Below, in pieces: positions 51,901-61,050 of a DNA stretch of 64,000 nucleotides. This DNA is from Watersipora subatra. Lineage: Eukaryota > Bryozoa > Gymnolaemata > Cheilostomatida > Watersiporidae. The first letter of the stretch is position 1; each line of letters begins with the position of its first letter. The position numbers and the translations under genes are program-made. Location of the stretch: contig NC_088708.1 of NCBI RefSeq assembly GCF_963576615.1, positions 5,580,001 through 5,644,000 on the forward strand. Reading direction: 5' to 3'. The notes below the pieces were generated by a model. The model was given only the letters and a program-made list of their open reading frames with translations. It was not told the DNA's origin and made no database searches.

Positions 51901-54900
51901 TTCCAAACTCGTCTCTTTGGTCATACAAAAAGGAACAAATAGACCTAGCTTTATTAATTTGGTAGCTTGACTGTAACTGCAGTATTATCGGTTCGTAGCT
52001 ACAAATTTTTCCTTTTTCTTATCGCTTTCACTTGTTTTATGGTCAACGATGGCGGTCGTTTTACAATAAGTTAACGGAAATGCAAATCTTCAACATCCAT
52101 TTACAACGGTTTGTTCATTTTTCTAGACAGCAGTCTAATTCGCAAACGAAAATTAAAAACAAGTATTTTATGCATCTACAATAAAGCAAAACCAAAGTAT
52201 ATTTTTACTATAAGAGTGGTCTCTATATGCTCGTCGTCTAACTGCTTTCAGGGTCAAGGTGAGGAGAAAAAAGTGCTTTCGACAAACACTGTAACACTTG
52301 CACCAATTGATCGCCTTCAAGTATTAATGAACAATTGCGCAGCTACTTATTTTCTCTGCTCTGCCGACACACCTGATGACTTATCACAGCGAACTAGAAT
52401 GCCATCGAACTTGTATATATAATAGGGTTAACGCTATCCACAAGTTCTTTTTCTCACAAGTGCGGCAATAGAGAAATCGATTTTTAAGGCTATCTACAAG
52501 ATTATCGATATTCAAATCGAATGTGAGAACATACACTGACTTGACACTTATGTTACGTGGAATTTTTTTATTTAGTACGAAGCGAAATCTTTACATAAAT
52601 TCTTTACGTTATGTAGAATTTACATTATAGGAGCGTCTACAGTAGTATCACACATTTCTTTCGAAAACATTCTCCAGGTAACGTCTGGCTACATACACCG
52701 AAAAAATACATTGCTGAAGTGTAGTGTAGACATTCGATGTGAATATACACCAACACTACTAAATAATGTGTCGTATTGCGAAATAGATTAGCCAATGAAA
52801 ATTGGCTTCACTCGTGTGAAGGCCATGATGCTCTTGCTGAATTTTTCATGAGTGTTGTTTAAGTGTTGTCAGGATATTTATTATTTAATATGGATCATCA
52901 ACAATTTGTGGTAGCTATAACGATTGTGCCATAATTGACATCGCTATAATTTGCTCAAGGAAAAAGTGCTACCCTAGGACACTTATATTTCGCTAGTATT
53001 TAGTTCCGTGAGTGGAGTAAAATTTCGCTGCAACTTAATTTCGCAGCTCTGATGAGTGCGAAAATATAGTGATGTGAAAATAAATGGAACAAACATCATT
53101 AGATTCCTCAGGTCCAGTTCACTAGTACGAAATATTTTTCAATTTGGGACTACCGTACTTTTCGGACTATAAACCGCACCTCTATATAAACTGCATCTGC
53201 TTTATTTTCCAAAAAATGATAATAAAACAATACATAAGCCACACCTTAGTATAAGCCGCAGAACTAAGGACTGTGCTTTTTAACGTGGCAGCAACTTTGC
53301 CATTTAAAACGGAACAGTGCAGAACGGCAGTTTCGTATTATCCGACGCTTTTTAACTTAGTGCCTAACGGGACAGTACCGTGAGGCATTGTTTCGTATTT
53401 TATATCGCCGCCAGAAGCGCACTAATTGGAGATTCCCGTTAGTGCGCCCTAGCGGTGAAAGAAACAGCCACAGATTAGCAGCACCCTTATATAAGCCGCA
53501 TGGCTCAAATCATCAGAAAAAAGTAGCGGCTAATAGTCCAAAAAGTACGGTAGTTTGTATATGTGAACCGCTGGTAGAAATGTGTAGGCGAGATCAATAA
53601 TGCAATTTGATCGCTTGCTGCCATTTGTCTCCTGGACTATCAATGACCTCAAGGTCCCTTCCGCAGTGACTGATGTGGTACCAATATTAGAATTCAAGTA
53701 TTTATAGCACGCGGTGTGGCAGTGGCCATGGCTCCGGGTTGTTATTGCTTTTGGTTGGTAATAAAATTCATCACCACAATAATTATTATTCAATTTTATG
53801 ACTTTCCCTACCAGACTGTCATCCTCATCAGTTACAAATTCAATGACTAAACTAATATCATCATCTTCCTCATTTGTCTAGGCTTTTCCAAAAAACTTAT
53901 TATCTTAATTTGTTTTGCCATGCTGCTCAGTCGGTGTATTAGCTATATTGAGTTTAGCAAAAATTGCCCAATGAGCCAACCACACACAAAAATTGCCTGC
54001 ATTTCTAATATGACGATTTTATTATGAATGTCAATGAACAAAGCCATTTAATTTCGCATTCTTGCTCGTTCGTTATGATAGGTTAGTTTCGCTCATGAAA
54101 TTTTCGCGAGAGGATGTTGCCGCGAAAATTAGATGCCGCGAATACATAAGTGTCCTAGGGTATACGTTAATGATGAAAATACCCTTAACAAAAATACTTT
54201 CAAGTTCATGACATGAATTGGAAGGGATTGTTTTAAAGATTGACTTGCAACAAAATTCACATTACAATTATTTGGTATCAAAAGATTCACCATGTCTTAC
54301 TCTGCTGTGTTGTAGGTGCAAAATATGTGGAAATGTGATTACAAGCTCTTAAAAATGAACAGTTAATCGCCGTCATCACGAAACCGCCATAGATTGGAAT
54401 CCGTTTATTTCTCTGACGTAGTAATCTATTTGGTTATTGTTTTGACACGTGATGTTCTCACGCGAATTGAAAGACCTATAAAAGGTTCAATAATAAACTT
54501 TTCGTAGCACTAGTTTATGACACACTTCGGGTTTTACCGGAAAGCCCGTATCAAATACAGATGCTCGCTACTTTACAGTTTTGTTTCGGCTTGGTTTAAT
54601 CGTCTAGTCGTAATCTGATCATGTGACCCATACTTCCTGCCAAACAGCTCGAATAATTTCTGCCACATCTTTCGACTATTCCAGGTGACCAACAGGCTTG
54701 TCATGTTTATCAGAGGATTGATATGCACTTCTTCAGGCTAAGATTAAAAAATTAAACGAATTTTTACAATGAGTTTTGAGATATGAGTGCTCAAAATGAC
54801 AGCATTATAAAGATAATGAAATAGACGCGTAAGAACAATAGACATGGTTTTATTGAATGCTTGAAGTATATTTGTGAAAATATTACGACGAATGAGGTTG

Positions 54901-57149
54901 CATGAAAGTGTAAACGGAAGCCATCTTGTTCAGTTATGTCCCATTTGAGCTGTTTTGTAAAGAGATTCTAATCTACGACAGTTTCGTGATGGCGGCGATT
55001 AACTGTTCGTTTTTGAGCTTTTAAGAGCTTGTAATCACATTTTCATATATTTTGTACCCACAACACAACAGAGTAAGACATGGCGAATCTTTTGATACCA
55101 AATATCTGTAATGTGAATTTTGTTACAAGCCCAAAACTTATGTTAGTGTCTTAAATGCTGCAGTCCATCAGACAGCGATAAATTGAATACCTTATAGAAA
55201 TTGTAAAATAATATTTTATAGAATAATCAATAAAACGTTATTTATAGGTAATTTATTGGAGACAGACGAACAAAAGTGTAGGCTCAGTGGTGTTGGTGAT
55301 GCTTGGTACAAAGGTGGAAATGTGGATAGAGAAGTACAGTAATTGAAACTCAAGATTAAACTACTCCGGTTGTTTCCACTTATTATGCACTATGAATTTT
55401 TTTTCAATTTGATACATAGGCTGTTTTCCTTGATTGCTAAAACTGCTATGATCTGAAAAACTTGTGCTGGAAATTACCTTGGTTAGAGTCAAATATTTGC
55501 TTGTTTTTCACATTGTATGATAAAACAAACATAAGCAGCAAGACAACACAGTTAAAAAGGTTGGGTTTTTAGAACCGTTAGCCAAAGAGGATCTCATCGA
55601 AGATTTTTCTGACCATTCTGTGGGAGGAACAAGTACAGTTAAATGGCGACTTACAATCACCGCACAATTTTTTTTTGAATTTGAGCATATATTTGTCTTG
55701 ACACATGATGTAATTTTCAACACCAACATCTGACATCCAAAGTTTCTCAAAACGTTGTAAATTGAAACATGTACGAAGCTCTCCTTCACGCAGTTTACAA
55801 CAGTTACAGCTTACAAAGATATATGAACTTGAAAATAAAAAAAATGAAAGAGGTGAAATTTAAAATGTGTGAGTAAACTATATGATAATCTAGCAATGGA
55901 AGGCTATCCCTGAGTCACAGCAAAGCCAGAAGCCAAAATATAACTAGTAAAGCTACATATCCTGCCAGTGTTTGGTAACAAGTTCTGTGAGCATAAGACC
56001 TACTTGACTTCTAACATCCACCTCTATTGGTCGACCATCTTCGCTTCTATTGTGTATATAGCAATAAGTTTTGATGACATATTCTATCTTTTTAGGTTGC
56101 TCCTCTACTTTGGCAGCCAAAAATATGAAGGCTGAAGCCATTTTCTACAAAATTATTATCACAAAATACTTATCATATCACTGTGAGTACATTGTAATAA
56201 TGGCATTATGCAGCTTTTACTAAAAATAAAACATCACTTCCATCAATTATATTAGACATCAAGTAGCCTGGACATGTAACATAAGAGTGGTGGTAACAAA
56301 AATCTTCAGTGAGTAGAGAAATGCAATCAACTAATAACCAGAATAATGAATTTTTTGAGCATGTCATTAATGTTTTTTTTATTGATGCTTATCTAAATAT
56401 ATTGCCAAGCGTAAAATGCAACGTACTTTGTAGGGAAACCTCTGGAGTGACTGGAGCATGTAAAATCTATGCATGTATACAATTGCTGTATTAATACATA
56501 GCTGGCTTCTGAACCCAATTGTTAAGGCAAACCACATTGCAACAGAGCTATCCTGACATTACATAGCAATCGCTTCAGAGACAACTGATGAGTCAACTAC
56601 AATGCAATTTGAATGCATTCATACGAATATAGGACGCCGTTAAGCTATCATATTACAGCTTTGCCGATCATTTGCAAATTAAGGAGAATATTTACAAAAT
56701 CTATCCTTTCTGCGCAATGAAAATCTCAATTCCAACAGTTTTTTGATAATGAAACTACAAACAAACAACGACGAATAAGCGCAAACAATAACACGATGGT
56801 TGTGCGGCAAGTTTTTAAAAACGTTGACTTAATCGTAACGTACCACAATAATCCAAAATCTATAAAAAAAACTTTGACGACGTAGTACCAAGTATGACAT
56901 GTCTAGAAAAGGCATATTGTGACATTGAACCAATTGATGCCCGATTTCCGTGAATAAAAACTACATTCAAACAATCTACATGACGGTAGAACGTAAAGGA
57001 TACAAATGCATTTTTTGTCCCATTGTCTGAATTAAGTTGGCAGCTTGTTGTCTAACTGTAGATTCTTTTTCTTCAGTGTATCCATTCCTAATGCTAGGCG
57101 TATGACTAAGTTGTTCTTTTTTAAACAACCACGACACTGAACCCGCCAT
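24916..57149 (-). CDS. CCNT: Cyclin T (P-TEFb regulatory subunit)
   Basis: Cyclin T binds CDK9 to form P-TEFb, which phosphorylates the RNA polymerase II tail and releases paused polymerase in the nucleus. Twelve coding exons: 57004-57149, 56427-56508, 56004-56144, 48876-48936, 48555-48617, 46576-46621, 44591-44681, 42299-42365, 39556-39632, 30222-30448, 25882-26055, 24916-25090. All have GT-AG borders and compatible phases, total 1350 nt, 449 aa. Cyclin boxes: WLFKKEQL near the N-terminus, INTAIVYMHRFYM (53-65), FLAAKVEEQPKK (84-95), QELVINENILLQTLG (about 130-144), KDLSQLSYFLSTNS (167-180), CIYLSCKCCDWE (199-210), KDWWHY (216-221). The C-terminal half is rich in Ser/His/Pro and ends in a proline-rich tail (residues 433-449), as in vertebrate cyclin T1. 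It is shorter than human T1/T2 (about 730 aa), the loss being in the disordered tail. Exons 4-9 are only 46-91 bp and sit in transposon-filled introns. Single-exon open frames here are misleading. Confidence 0.95.
25118..25740. repeat. Higher-order minisatellite in cyclin T intron 11
   Basis: Units of about 42 bp sharing ACCACATGTTTAGACTATATAAG. In the middle, two variants alternate (one with AGATGGTGGGTGA, one with AAGAACATTGGGAGTGA), so the evolving unit there is a dimer of about 85 bp. The array fills most of the 790-bp intron between the last two exons. Confidence 0.93.
26527..27398 (+). mobile_element. TTAA-flanked inverted-repeat element, copy 1 (piggyBac-type MITE)
   Basis: Lies between TTAA at 26523-26526 and 27399-27402. 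Ends are GGTTGACTTGCAACAAAATTC and its complement; the inverted repeats run for more than 100 bp each with changes (for example TTTGGTATCAAAAGATTCACC inverted at 27345). No transposase frame. Cyclin T intron 10. Same family and orientation as 54237-55135. Assignment to piggyBac rests only on TTAA. Confidence 0.8.
27783..28076. repeat. Minisatellite of about 28-bp unit, about 10 copies, cyclin T intron 10
   Basis: Units of GTCGGTCGATTAGTGCAAGC plus ATTAAAAGT, varying between 25 and 29 bp. An open frame beginning just after it (28079-28396) has no splice or family support. Confidence 0.92.
28684..29534. mobile_element. hAT-like non-autonomous DNA transposon
   Basis: Terminal inverted repeats TAGTGCTGGGCATGAGTAA (left) and TTACTCGTGCCCAGCACTA (right), flanked by an 8-bp duplication, ATTCTAAG at 28676-28683 and ATTTTAAG at 29535-29542. 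The 8-bp duplication and the TAGTG start are hAT features. No transposase. Cyclin T intron 10. Confidence 0.88.
32240..32540. mobile_element. Diverged fragment related to the Tigger-like element next to it
   Basis: Blocks such as TTCACTATAACTTTTAGCC and GAAAGCGGCTTCTCGCA also occur, changed, at 33580-33690 inside the element 33107-35094. No ends could be placed. Cyclin T intron 9; the rest of 30449-33106 shows nothing recognisable. Confidence 0.5.
33107..35094 (-). mobile_element. Tigger/pogo-like DNA transposon, copy 1
   Basis: Starts CAGTGCAACCTCGAGATACG and ends with the inverted form CGTATCTCGAGGGTGCACTG, flanked by TA on both sides. On the minus strand near 34640-34400 a broken frame resembles the N-terminal helix-turn-helix of pogo-type transposases (STKLDVVNKKG...). 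No DDE catalytic core is present, so it is non-autonomous. It lies in cyclin T intron 9, inverted relative to the copy at 49812-51773. Confidence 0.85.
36118..36222. repeat. 23-bp tandem repeat, about 3-4 copies
   Basis: Units of GTCTGGAATATTGTAATACAAT in cyclin T intron 9. Nothing else was recognised between 35100 and 36360. Confidence 0.85.
36371..36734. mobile_element. Short hAT-like element
   Basis: Ends CAGACCTGCCAACCCT and AGAGTTGGCAGGTATG are imperfect inverted repeats. Flanks GGTATGAC (36363-36370) and TGCATGAC (36735-36742) match at 6 of 8 bases. Cyclin T intron 9. Confidence 0.7.
36842..37804. mobile_element. hAT-like non-autonomous element
   Basis: Inverted ends CAGGGTTGGCAT and ATGCCAACCTTG, with a perfect 8-bp duplication CTAAGTGA at 36834-36841 and 37805-37812. 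Subterminal blocks CCCGGGAAAAA and TTTTTCCCGG are inverted. No transposase. Cyclin T intron 9. Confidence 0.93.
37821..38578. mobile_element. Tc1/mariner (pogo-like) MITE
   Basis: Inverted ends TAGTCAAACATGGATAACTC and GAGTTATCCATGTTTGACTG with TA on each side (37819-37820; 38579-38580). It begins only 16 bp after the previous element ends. Cyclin T intron 9. Confidence 0.9.
38620..39504. mobile_element. hAT-like non-autonomous element
   Basis: Inverted ends TAGTGTTGGGCCGGTAT and ATACCGGCCCAACACTA, flanked by ATATATAT on both sides (38612-38619; 39505-39512); the duplication is in a TA-repeat so it is less decisive. Subterminal regions repeat ACCGATA/GGTATCC motifs. It ends 51 bp from the donor side of cyclin T exon 9. 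Confidence 0.88.
39660..40380 (+). mobile_element. Copy of the CCCGGCGTTGCCCGGG-head interspersed repeat
   Basis: Head ACTAGCTATACAACCCGGCGT, tail GAAATATATATATAG; collinear with 11986-12972 but with the internal open frame broken. The head lies about 27 bp upstream (in transcript order) of the cyclin T exon 9 acceptor, in intron 8. Confidence 0.85.
40378..41257. mobile_element. Terminal-inverted-repeat DNA transposon, class not assigned
   Basis: Left end TAGTATACCGTAAGTCCTC and right end GAGGACTTGCGGTATACTG are inverted; further in, CATGCTCAAGCC pairs with GGCTTGAGCACG. It is inserted directly at the AT tail of the preceding repeat. No transposase was seen. Cyclin T intron 8; 41258-42298 holds nothing recognised. 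Confidence 0.85.
43183..43975. mobile_element. TTAA-flanked foldback element
   Basis: Lies between TTAA at 43179-43182 and 43976-43979. Ends ACCATAACTGTCACGTAC and GTACGTGACAGTTATGGT are perfect complements, and the inverted arms run on for about 260 bp each (43183-43445 and 43715-43975) around a loop of about 270 bp. No transposase. Cyclin T intron 7. The copy arms differ at scattered positions, so it is not recent. Confidence 0.88.
45113..45235. mobile_element. End fragment of a DNA transposon
   Basis: TACCGTATAGTTCGCATATAAG followed by AAGCTGACCCTA and AAGCCGACCCTA resembles the ends of widespread Tc1/mariner-type elements with 'ATAAGCCGACCC' motifs. No partner end was found. Cyclin T intron 6. 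Confidence 0.4.
45843..46274. mobile_element. Short hAT-like element
   Basis: Ends CAGGGTTGG and CCGACCCTG, with GTAGTGGT (45835-45842) and GTAGGGGT (46275-46282) as an 8-bp duplication with one change. Internal arms contain AAAAAATCATGATTTTTTT and AAATGATTTTAATC. Cyclin T intron 6. Confidence 0.8.
49143..49275. repeat. 12-bp minisatellite, about 11 copies
   Basis: Units of GTAGGAGTTAAC with variants, in cyclin T intron 3 about 200 bp upstream of exon 4. Period 12 keeps a Leu/Thr/Pro frame open on the minus strand; not a gene. Confidence 0.93.
49812..51773 (+). mobile_element. Tigger/pogo-like DNA transposon, copy 2
   Basis: Starts CAGTGCACCCTCGAGATACG after TA (49810-49811) and ends CGAGGGTGCACTG; the right TA has become CA. 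It is about 1.96 kb and aligns end to end, inverted, with 33107-35094. A plus-strand ATG at 50223 opens a broken frame with the same helix-turn-helix-like start, and 50435-50665 gives a further piece. Cyclin T intron 3. Confidence 0.85.
51786..52642. mobile_element. Terminal-inverted-repeat element with TA duplication
   Basis: Left end CAGAGGCCTCTCCTACAACG and right end ATTATAGGAGCGTCTACAG are imperfect inverted repeats; TA flanks both (51784-51785; 52643-52644). It starts 12 bp after the preceding Tigger-like copy. The open frame 52111-52422 inside it is unrecognised. Confidence 0.7.
52972..54160. mobile_element. Tc1/mariner-like element carrying a nested insertion
   Basis: Inverted ends CCCTAGGACACTTATATTTC and GAATACATAAGTGTCCTAGGG with TA on both sides (52970-52971; 54161-54162). 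Its sequence is interrupted by another element at 53153-53550. No transposase was recognised. Cyclin T intron 3. Confidence 0.88.
53153..53550. mobile_element. Nested Tc1/mariner-like MITE
   Basis: Inverted ends CCGTACTTTTCGGACTATAA and TAATAGTCCAAAAAGTACGG, flanked by TA at 53151-53152 and 53551-53552. It lies wholly inside 52972-54160 and is therefore younger. Internal ATAAGCCGCA motifs are typical of this group. Confidence 0.92.
54237..55135 (+). mobile_element. TTAA-flanked inverted-repeat element, copy 2
   Basis: Same family as 26527-27398: left end AGATTGACTTGCAACAAAATTC after TTAA (54233-54236), interior GTAGCACTAGTTTATGACA shared in the same order. The right end has drifted (CAAGCCCAAAACTTA), so the second TTAA is lost. 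Cyclin T intron 3; 55140-56003 shows nothing else. Confidence 0.82.
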
Positions 57150-58084
57150 TTACTGTAAAGACAAACGGACAGACACTCCAAAATGTACCCAAAATTTTTT
57201 TTACAAATAGCTTCAAAACCTAAAACAAGAGTACAGGAATGTATGCGTCTCTACACGTACCTTTCGTACGAGATGCTCATGCTTTATAACTTGAAGCATT
57301 GCAAAACATTGTTACACACAAAAATATTTTTCACTTTGAGTATTTTTTATTAAATTAAAATATTAAAATTAACAAATTTCTAACAAGTATAATTTAGAAA
57401 AAGTTGTTAATATAAACGGGTGCGTCATATTTTGCAAGCTGTTACGCAAAAATTCCAATCACTAGCTCGCCCGTCTAATATAACCTGAGTTATCCGTGTA
57501 ATGTACATATAATACTGTGCACATAATACTGTTCTTATATTTTTTCGAAAAAGCTTTTTTGTCTTATCCCATTACAACCAGCGATCATATTTGATATTAT
57601 CGTGCCTTCCCTTGCGTCAATTACACCTGTTTGCGGGTATGCTGTCAATTACTTGAACGAAAACCGAGTTTGCATGTTATGAAAATGCAGACGTCCATAT
57701 TTGATGTGATAGCAATTCTAATAGATATTGAACACACTCACTGTTATAAATCTGCTTCAGTTCAAGTGTACTCTTAATAACCCGTTTATTTGGTCATACC
57801 GAATTATGCGCACCTTCTATTCGACTATTGGCATAATTAGCACTATTATTATTATCACTAGATAAATTTAGCTGTACTCCATAAATAAGCATTGTACATT
57901 TTTTCGTCGCTACTACCACTCACTTTTGTCACTTTGGAACTATTTGACTTGAATACTATAAAAACGCGAAGAATCTGAACCCTGGAGTAAAATCAGGGCT
58001 ACCCCCAAACCAGGTTAACCAGGAACTGATACTCGGTTATGATAGCTATGGCACGTTCAATAATTAATCACACTTCGACATTAC

Positions 58085-58690
58085 TAGTGTAAGGGCTGTT
58101 AATATAGACTCGTTATCCCACAGCCGATAGCAGACTGTGGATATACCAATGCAACTCTAGCAAGAGCCGACAACACAGACTCTATGTCACAGCCACGAAA
58201 TATCATATTAGTGCAACCCCAACAGGAGTCGAGAAATCAGACTCTATATCACAGCCGATAAGAGACTGTGTATATACAAGAACAACCCCAGCGAGAGCCG
58301 ATAATACATACTCTATATATCACAGCCGAGAGCAGGCTGCATATATCACTGCAACTCTAGCTAGAGCCGATAATACAGACTCAATATATCACCGCGATAA
58401 CATACTGCATATATCAGTGCAACTCTAGCAAGAGGTGGTCATACAGACTATATATCACAGCCGATAGCAGACTGCATATATCAGTGCAACTCTAGCTAGA
58501 GCCGATAATACAGACTCTATATATCACAGCCGATAGCAGATTGCATATATCAGTGCAACTCTAGCAAGAGCTGATAATACAGCCTCTATATATCACAGCC
58601 GATATCAGACTGCATATATCAGTGCAACCCTAGCAAGAACTGACAATTCAGACTCTATATATCACAGCAAACTGCGTGTATATGCCAGCG
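58085..58690. repeat. Satellite-like array of about 70-85-bp units, about 8 copies
   Basis: Units contain ATATATCACAGCCGATAGCAG, then ACTGCATATATCAGTGCAAC and TCTAGCAAGAGCCGATAATA. Divergence rises towards the left edge. It lies about 0.9 kb upstream of the cyclin T start codon, between two divergent genes. The flanks 57150-58080 and 58700-59505 hold nothing recognised. Confidence 0.9.
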
Positions 58691-59505
58691 CAACCCTTTG
58701 ATCTAAGCTGTCTAAGTTATAAAATAAGATGTGTTATACTAGAATTGATTATAGTAGTATAGCATGTCTCACATACTAACCAGATTCCAACTGCTTCTCA
58801 GATGCAGAAAAAACAGTTTATATAAGCGAGCAGAAGCAAACTCAACATATGATTGGTGGTTACGAGTAGTTGAAATTTGTAGGTCAAAATGGCAGTTATT
58901 TAAAAAAAAACGCTATTTACAAGTACATCATGTAAACATTGTGCTACATTTTTGTAATGCATTAACTAATATGGGAAAAGAGTTAATAATAAAACAAAGA
59001 ATTAACAAATATTCTTTCTTGAATTTTAGAGGATTTTTTGCTCGTTAGTAACAAGGTAGCGAGTGCCTTATAATTCTTTTAGCGGGCGCATTTTAGCCTG
59101 TATTTATTCCAGCAAGCGTCTTAGTCTTCGTTGGGCGTTGAAACACATAATTTGAATTCTTTAGTTGGATAAATAAGCCCTGATTGACTCACTAGTATAG
59201 TTTTAGCTTTTGCTCCCGTACTTTCTTCGACTTTTCTCTATGCCACCAACATTTAATAAAAAGTTGTCCTTCAGCTTTAGTGGTGGAAAGTCTTTTTCGT
59301 AAATTTTACGCAATTTTACTACAGCCCATATTTAACATTATTTGTACACCTTTGGCACCAAATCAAATGAAGACAAAACTGCATGCATTAATACATTGAA
59401 TTACCAATCCACAATGTTTATGAAATCTTTGATGGCGTATTTTAGAAATGAGTTATATATATGAGCATTCTTTACATATATCTAAGCAAAAACATGAAAT
59501 AGCAT

Positions 59506-60675
59506 TAAGGAAATTGCCCGTTCCTTTACTCTCTACAAAACAGCCCAACAATAAACACACCGAGTGTTAGCCACCACAATATATGTTTGAGCTATATATA
59601 TAAATATGCATGTATGTCACTGTACAAAATATGAGCATGCATGCAAAGAGCATGTGCGCAGCAGGCAGGTCTTCATATGCCACCCGGAACAGTCACTGTA
59701 CTTGGCAAATGATCTCCAGGAGGGACATAGCTGCGGCTTGCCTCAGGGTGTTCAGCTTGCCCCGACCTGCCTAAGCGAGAAGCCAAATCTCGCTCGAAGC
59801 GCGTCAAAGATGGCTTCTACGCAGTCGGCTCGTCCGCAGTTCTCTGCCTCTTCATTTAAAGCCTTACGAAGGTGCAACAGCCTGGCTTCTTCCGTCCAAG
59901 TATTAGCTTTGGAAACTTCTTGAAACTGGCTTATAGAGTATTTGACATCTCCGGATCCTGAGTACTGAAGCGCCTTAAACTGGTCGGCCGGGGCTTGGGC
60001 CTGGGGTACCAACACCAGTCTCTCAAGGATCTCTGCCAGCCAGTTTATTCTTCTGTTCACACTCCTTGAGAGTTGGCCATCCATAATGCTTCTAGAAAAG
60101 CTCCGTAAACTCCAGAGCAGCTTGCTCCAGCAACACGGCCTACCGAGTTCAAAAAAATTCCTTTTTACAGGTTACTCGAACGAGTGCTTGCCAACCACCG
60201 GGGTATGGTGTTGCTGGTTCCTACGCACAGCCCGCTAGGGTTTAGGGATGACTCTCGTCTCTAGACTAGGTCTTGTAGAGCTGAGTTCCTGACCCTACTG
60301 CTGCCACCAGTGTAAAGGAAACTGCATGTTCCTCAACTCTCCACAAAACAGTCCAACCATAAACACGCCGAGTGTTAGCCACCATAATATGTATTTGAGC
60401 AATATATATAGATATGAATGTATGTCACCGTACAACAAATGAGCATGCATGCAGAGAGCGTGTGTGCAGTACGACTTCGCTGTAACGATCGTGATGGTTT
60501 TCCTTATATCGAGGCATTATGGTAGGCACCGCCATTTTTCCTTTGCTTTTTCTCGGTTGGCTAAACCGGTTCATGGTGACCGAGCCTCCTCTTTTGATAG
60601 GGAGCCTCGGCCCAGCTTTGCTGGTGACAGTGAGGTCAGTATCACCGGCTCTGGTCATGGTGCTCTGCTGTAACA
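59506..60675 (-). mobile_element. Deleted Ty3/gypsy-type LTR retrotransposon
   Basis: Minus-strand element. The 5' LTR is 60311-60675 (TG...CA ends, plus strand TGTAAAGG...CTGTAACA). Next to it, on the minus strand, is a primer-binding-like CTGGTGGCAGCAG. A gag fragment follows, and a partial second LTR lies at about 59506-59665, sharing GCCGAGTGTTAGCCACCA-type sequence. All of pol is missing apart from perhaps a short remnant. It lies between the cyclin T and KANSL2-like starts. Confidence 0.8.
59752..60084 (-). pseudogene. gag remnant of the gypsy-type element
   Basis: The ATG at 60084 opens a 110-codon frame with the gag pattern of Mag-like gypsy elements: YSGSGDVKYSISQF, EEARLLHLRKAL, then IFDALRARFG. 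It stops at the internal deletion, so capsid and nucleocapsid regions are incomplete. Codon content is clearly GC-richer than the surrounding sequence. Confidence 0.75.
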
Positions 60676-61040
60676 CTAGTTCGTATGTCAGTCAGATATT
60701 TGTACACATTTTCTATCATATGTTATAACATTCGCATGTTTACTGATCATAAGTCCAAATTTGACTGCTAATCTATGTATGTCCGTCTCATATTAGTATA
60801 GTGTTATATTAATATAAGCCATGTCTCAAATTATTATAAACCCATCTCATATTAGAATAATTTTGCTCCTTATTAATGCACAACCAACCCATATCAGCAT
60901 AAGCCCATATCATATTGGAAGGTGTTTGCGTCATACTTTACGGCTATTTGCGTTACAATGGTTTACTATGGATATAATTTTGATTTGCTTCCACACTACA
61001 GTCTTGCTTTTTTATTGTCCATATGTAGGCTGGTATTGAA

Positions 61041-61050
61041 AGCACCATGG
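61041..61050 (+). promoter_or_regulatory. Strong start-codon context of the KANSL2-like gene
   Basis: AGCACCATGG has A at -3 and G at +4, the optimal vertebrate-type context, and fixes the ATG at 61047 as the start. Confidence 0.75.

Noticed and set aside
55508..55789. Possible cyclin T exon between exons 3 and 4
   Set aside because: The translation shows no cyclin motifs, and exons 3 and 4 already join in frame with conserved sequence on both sides.
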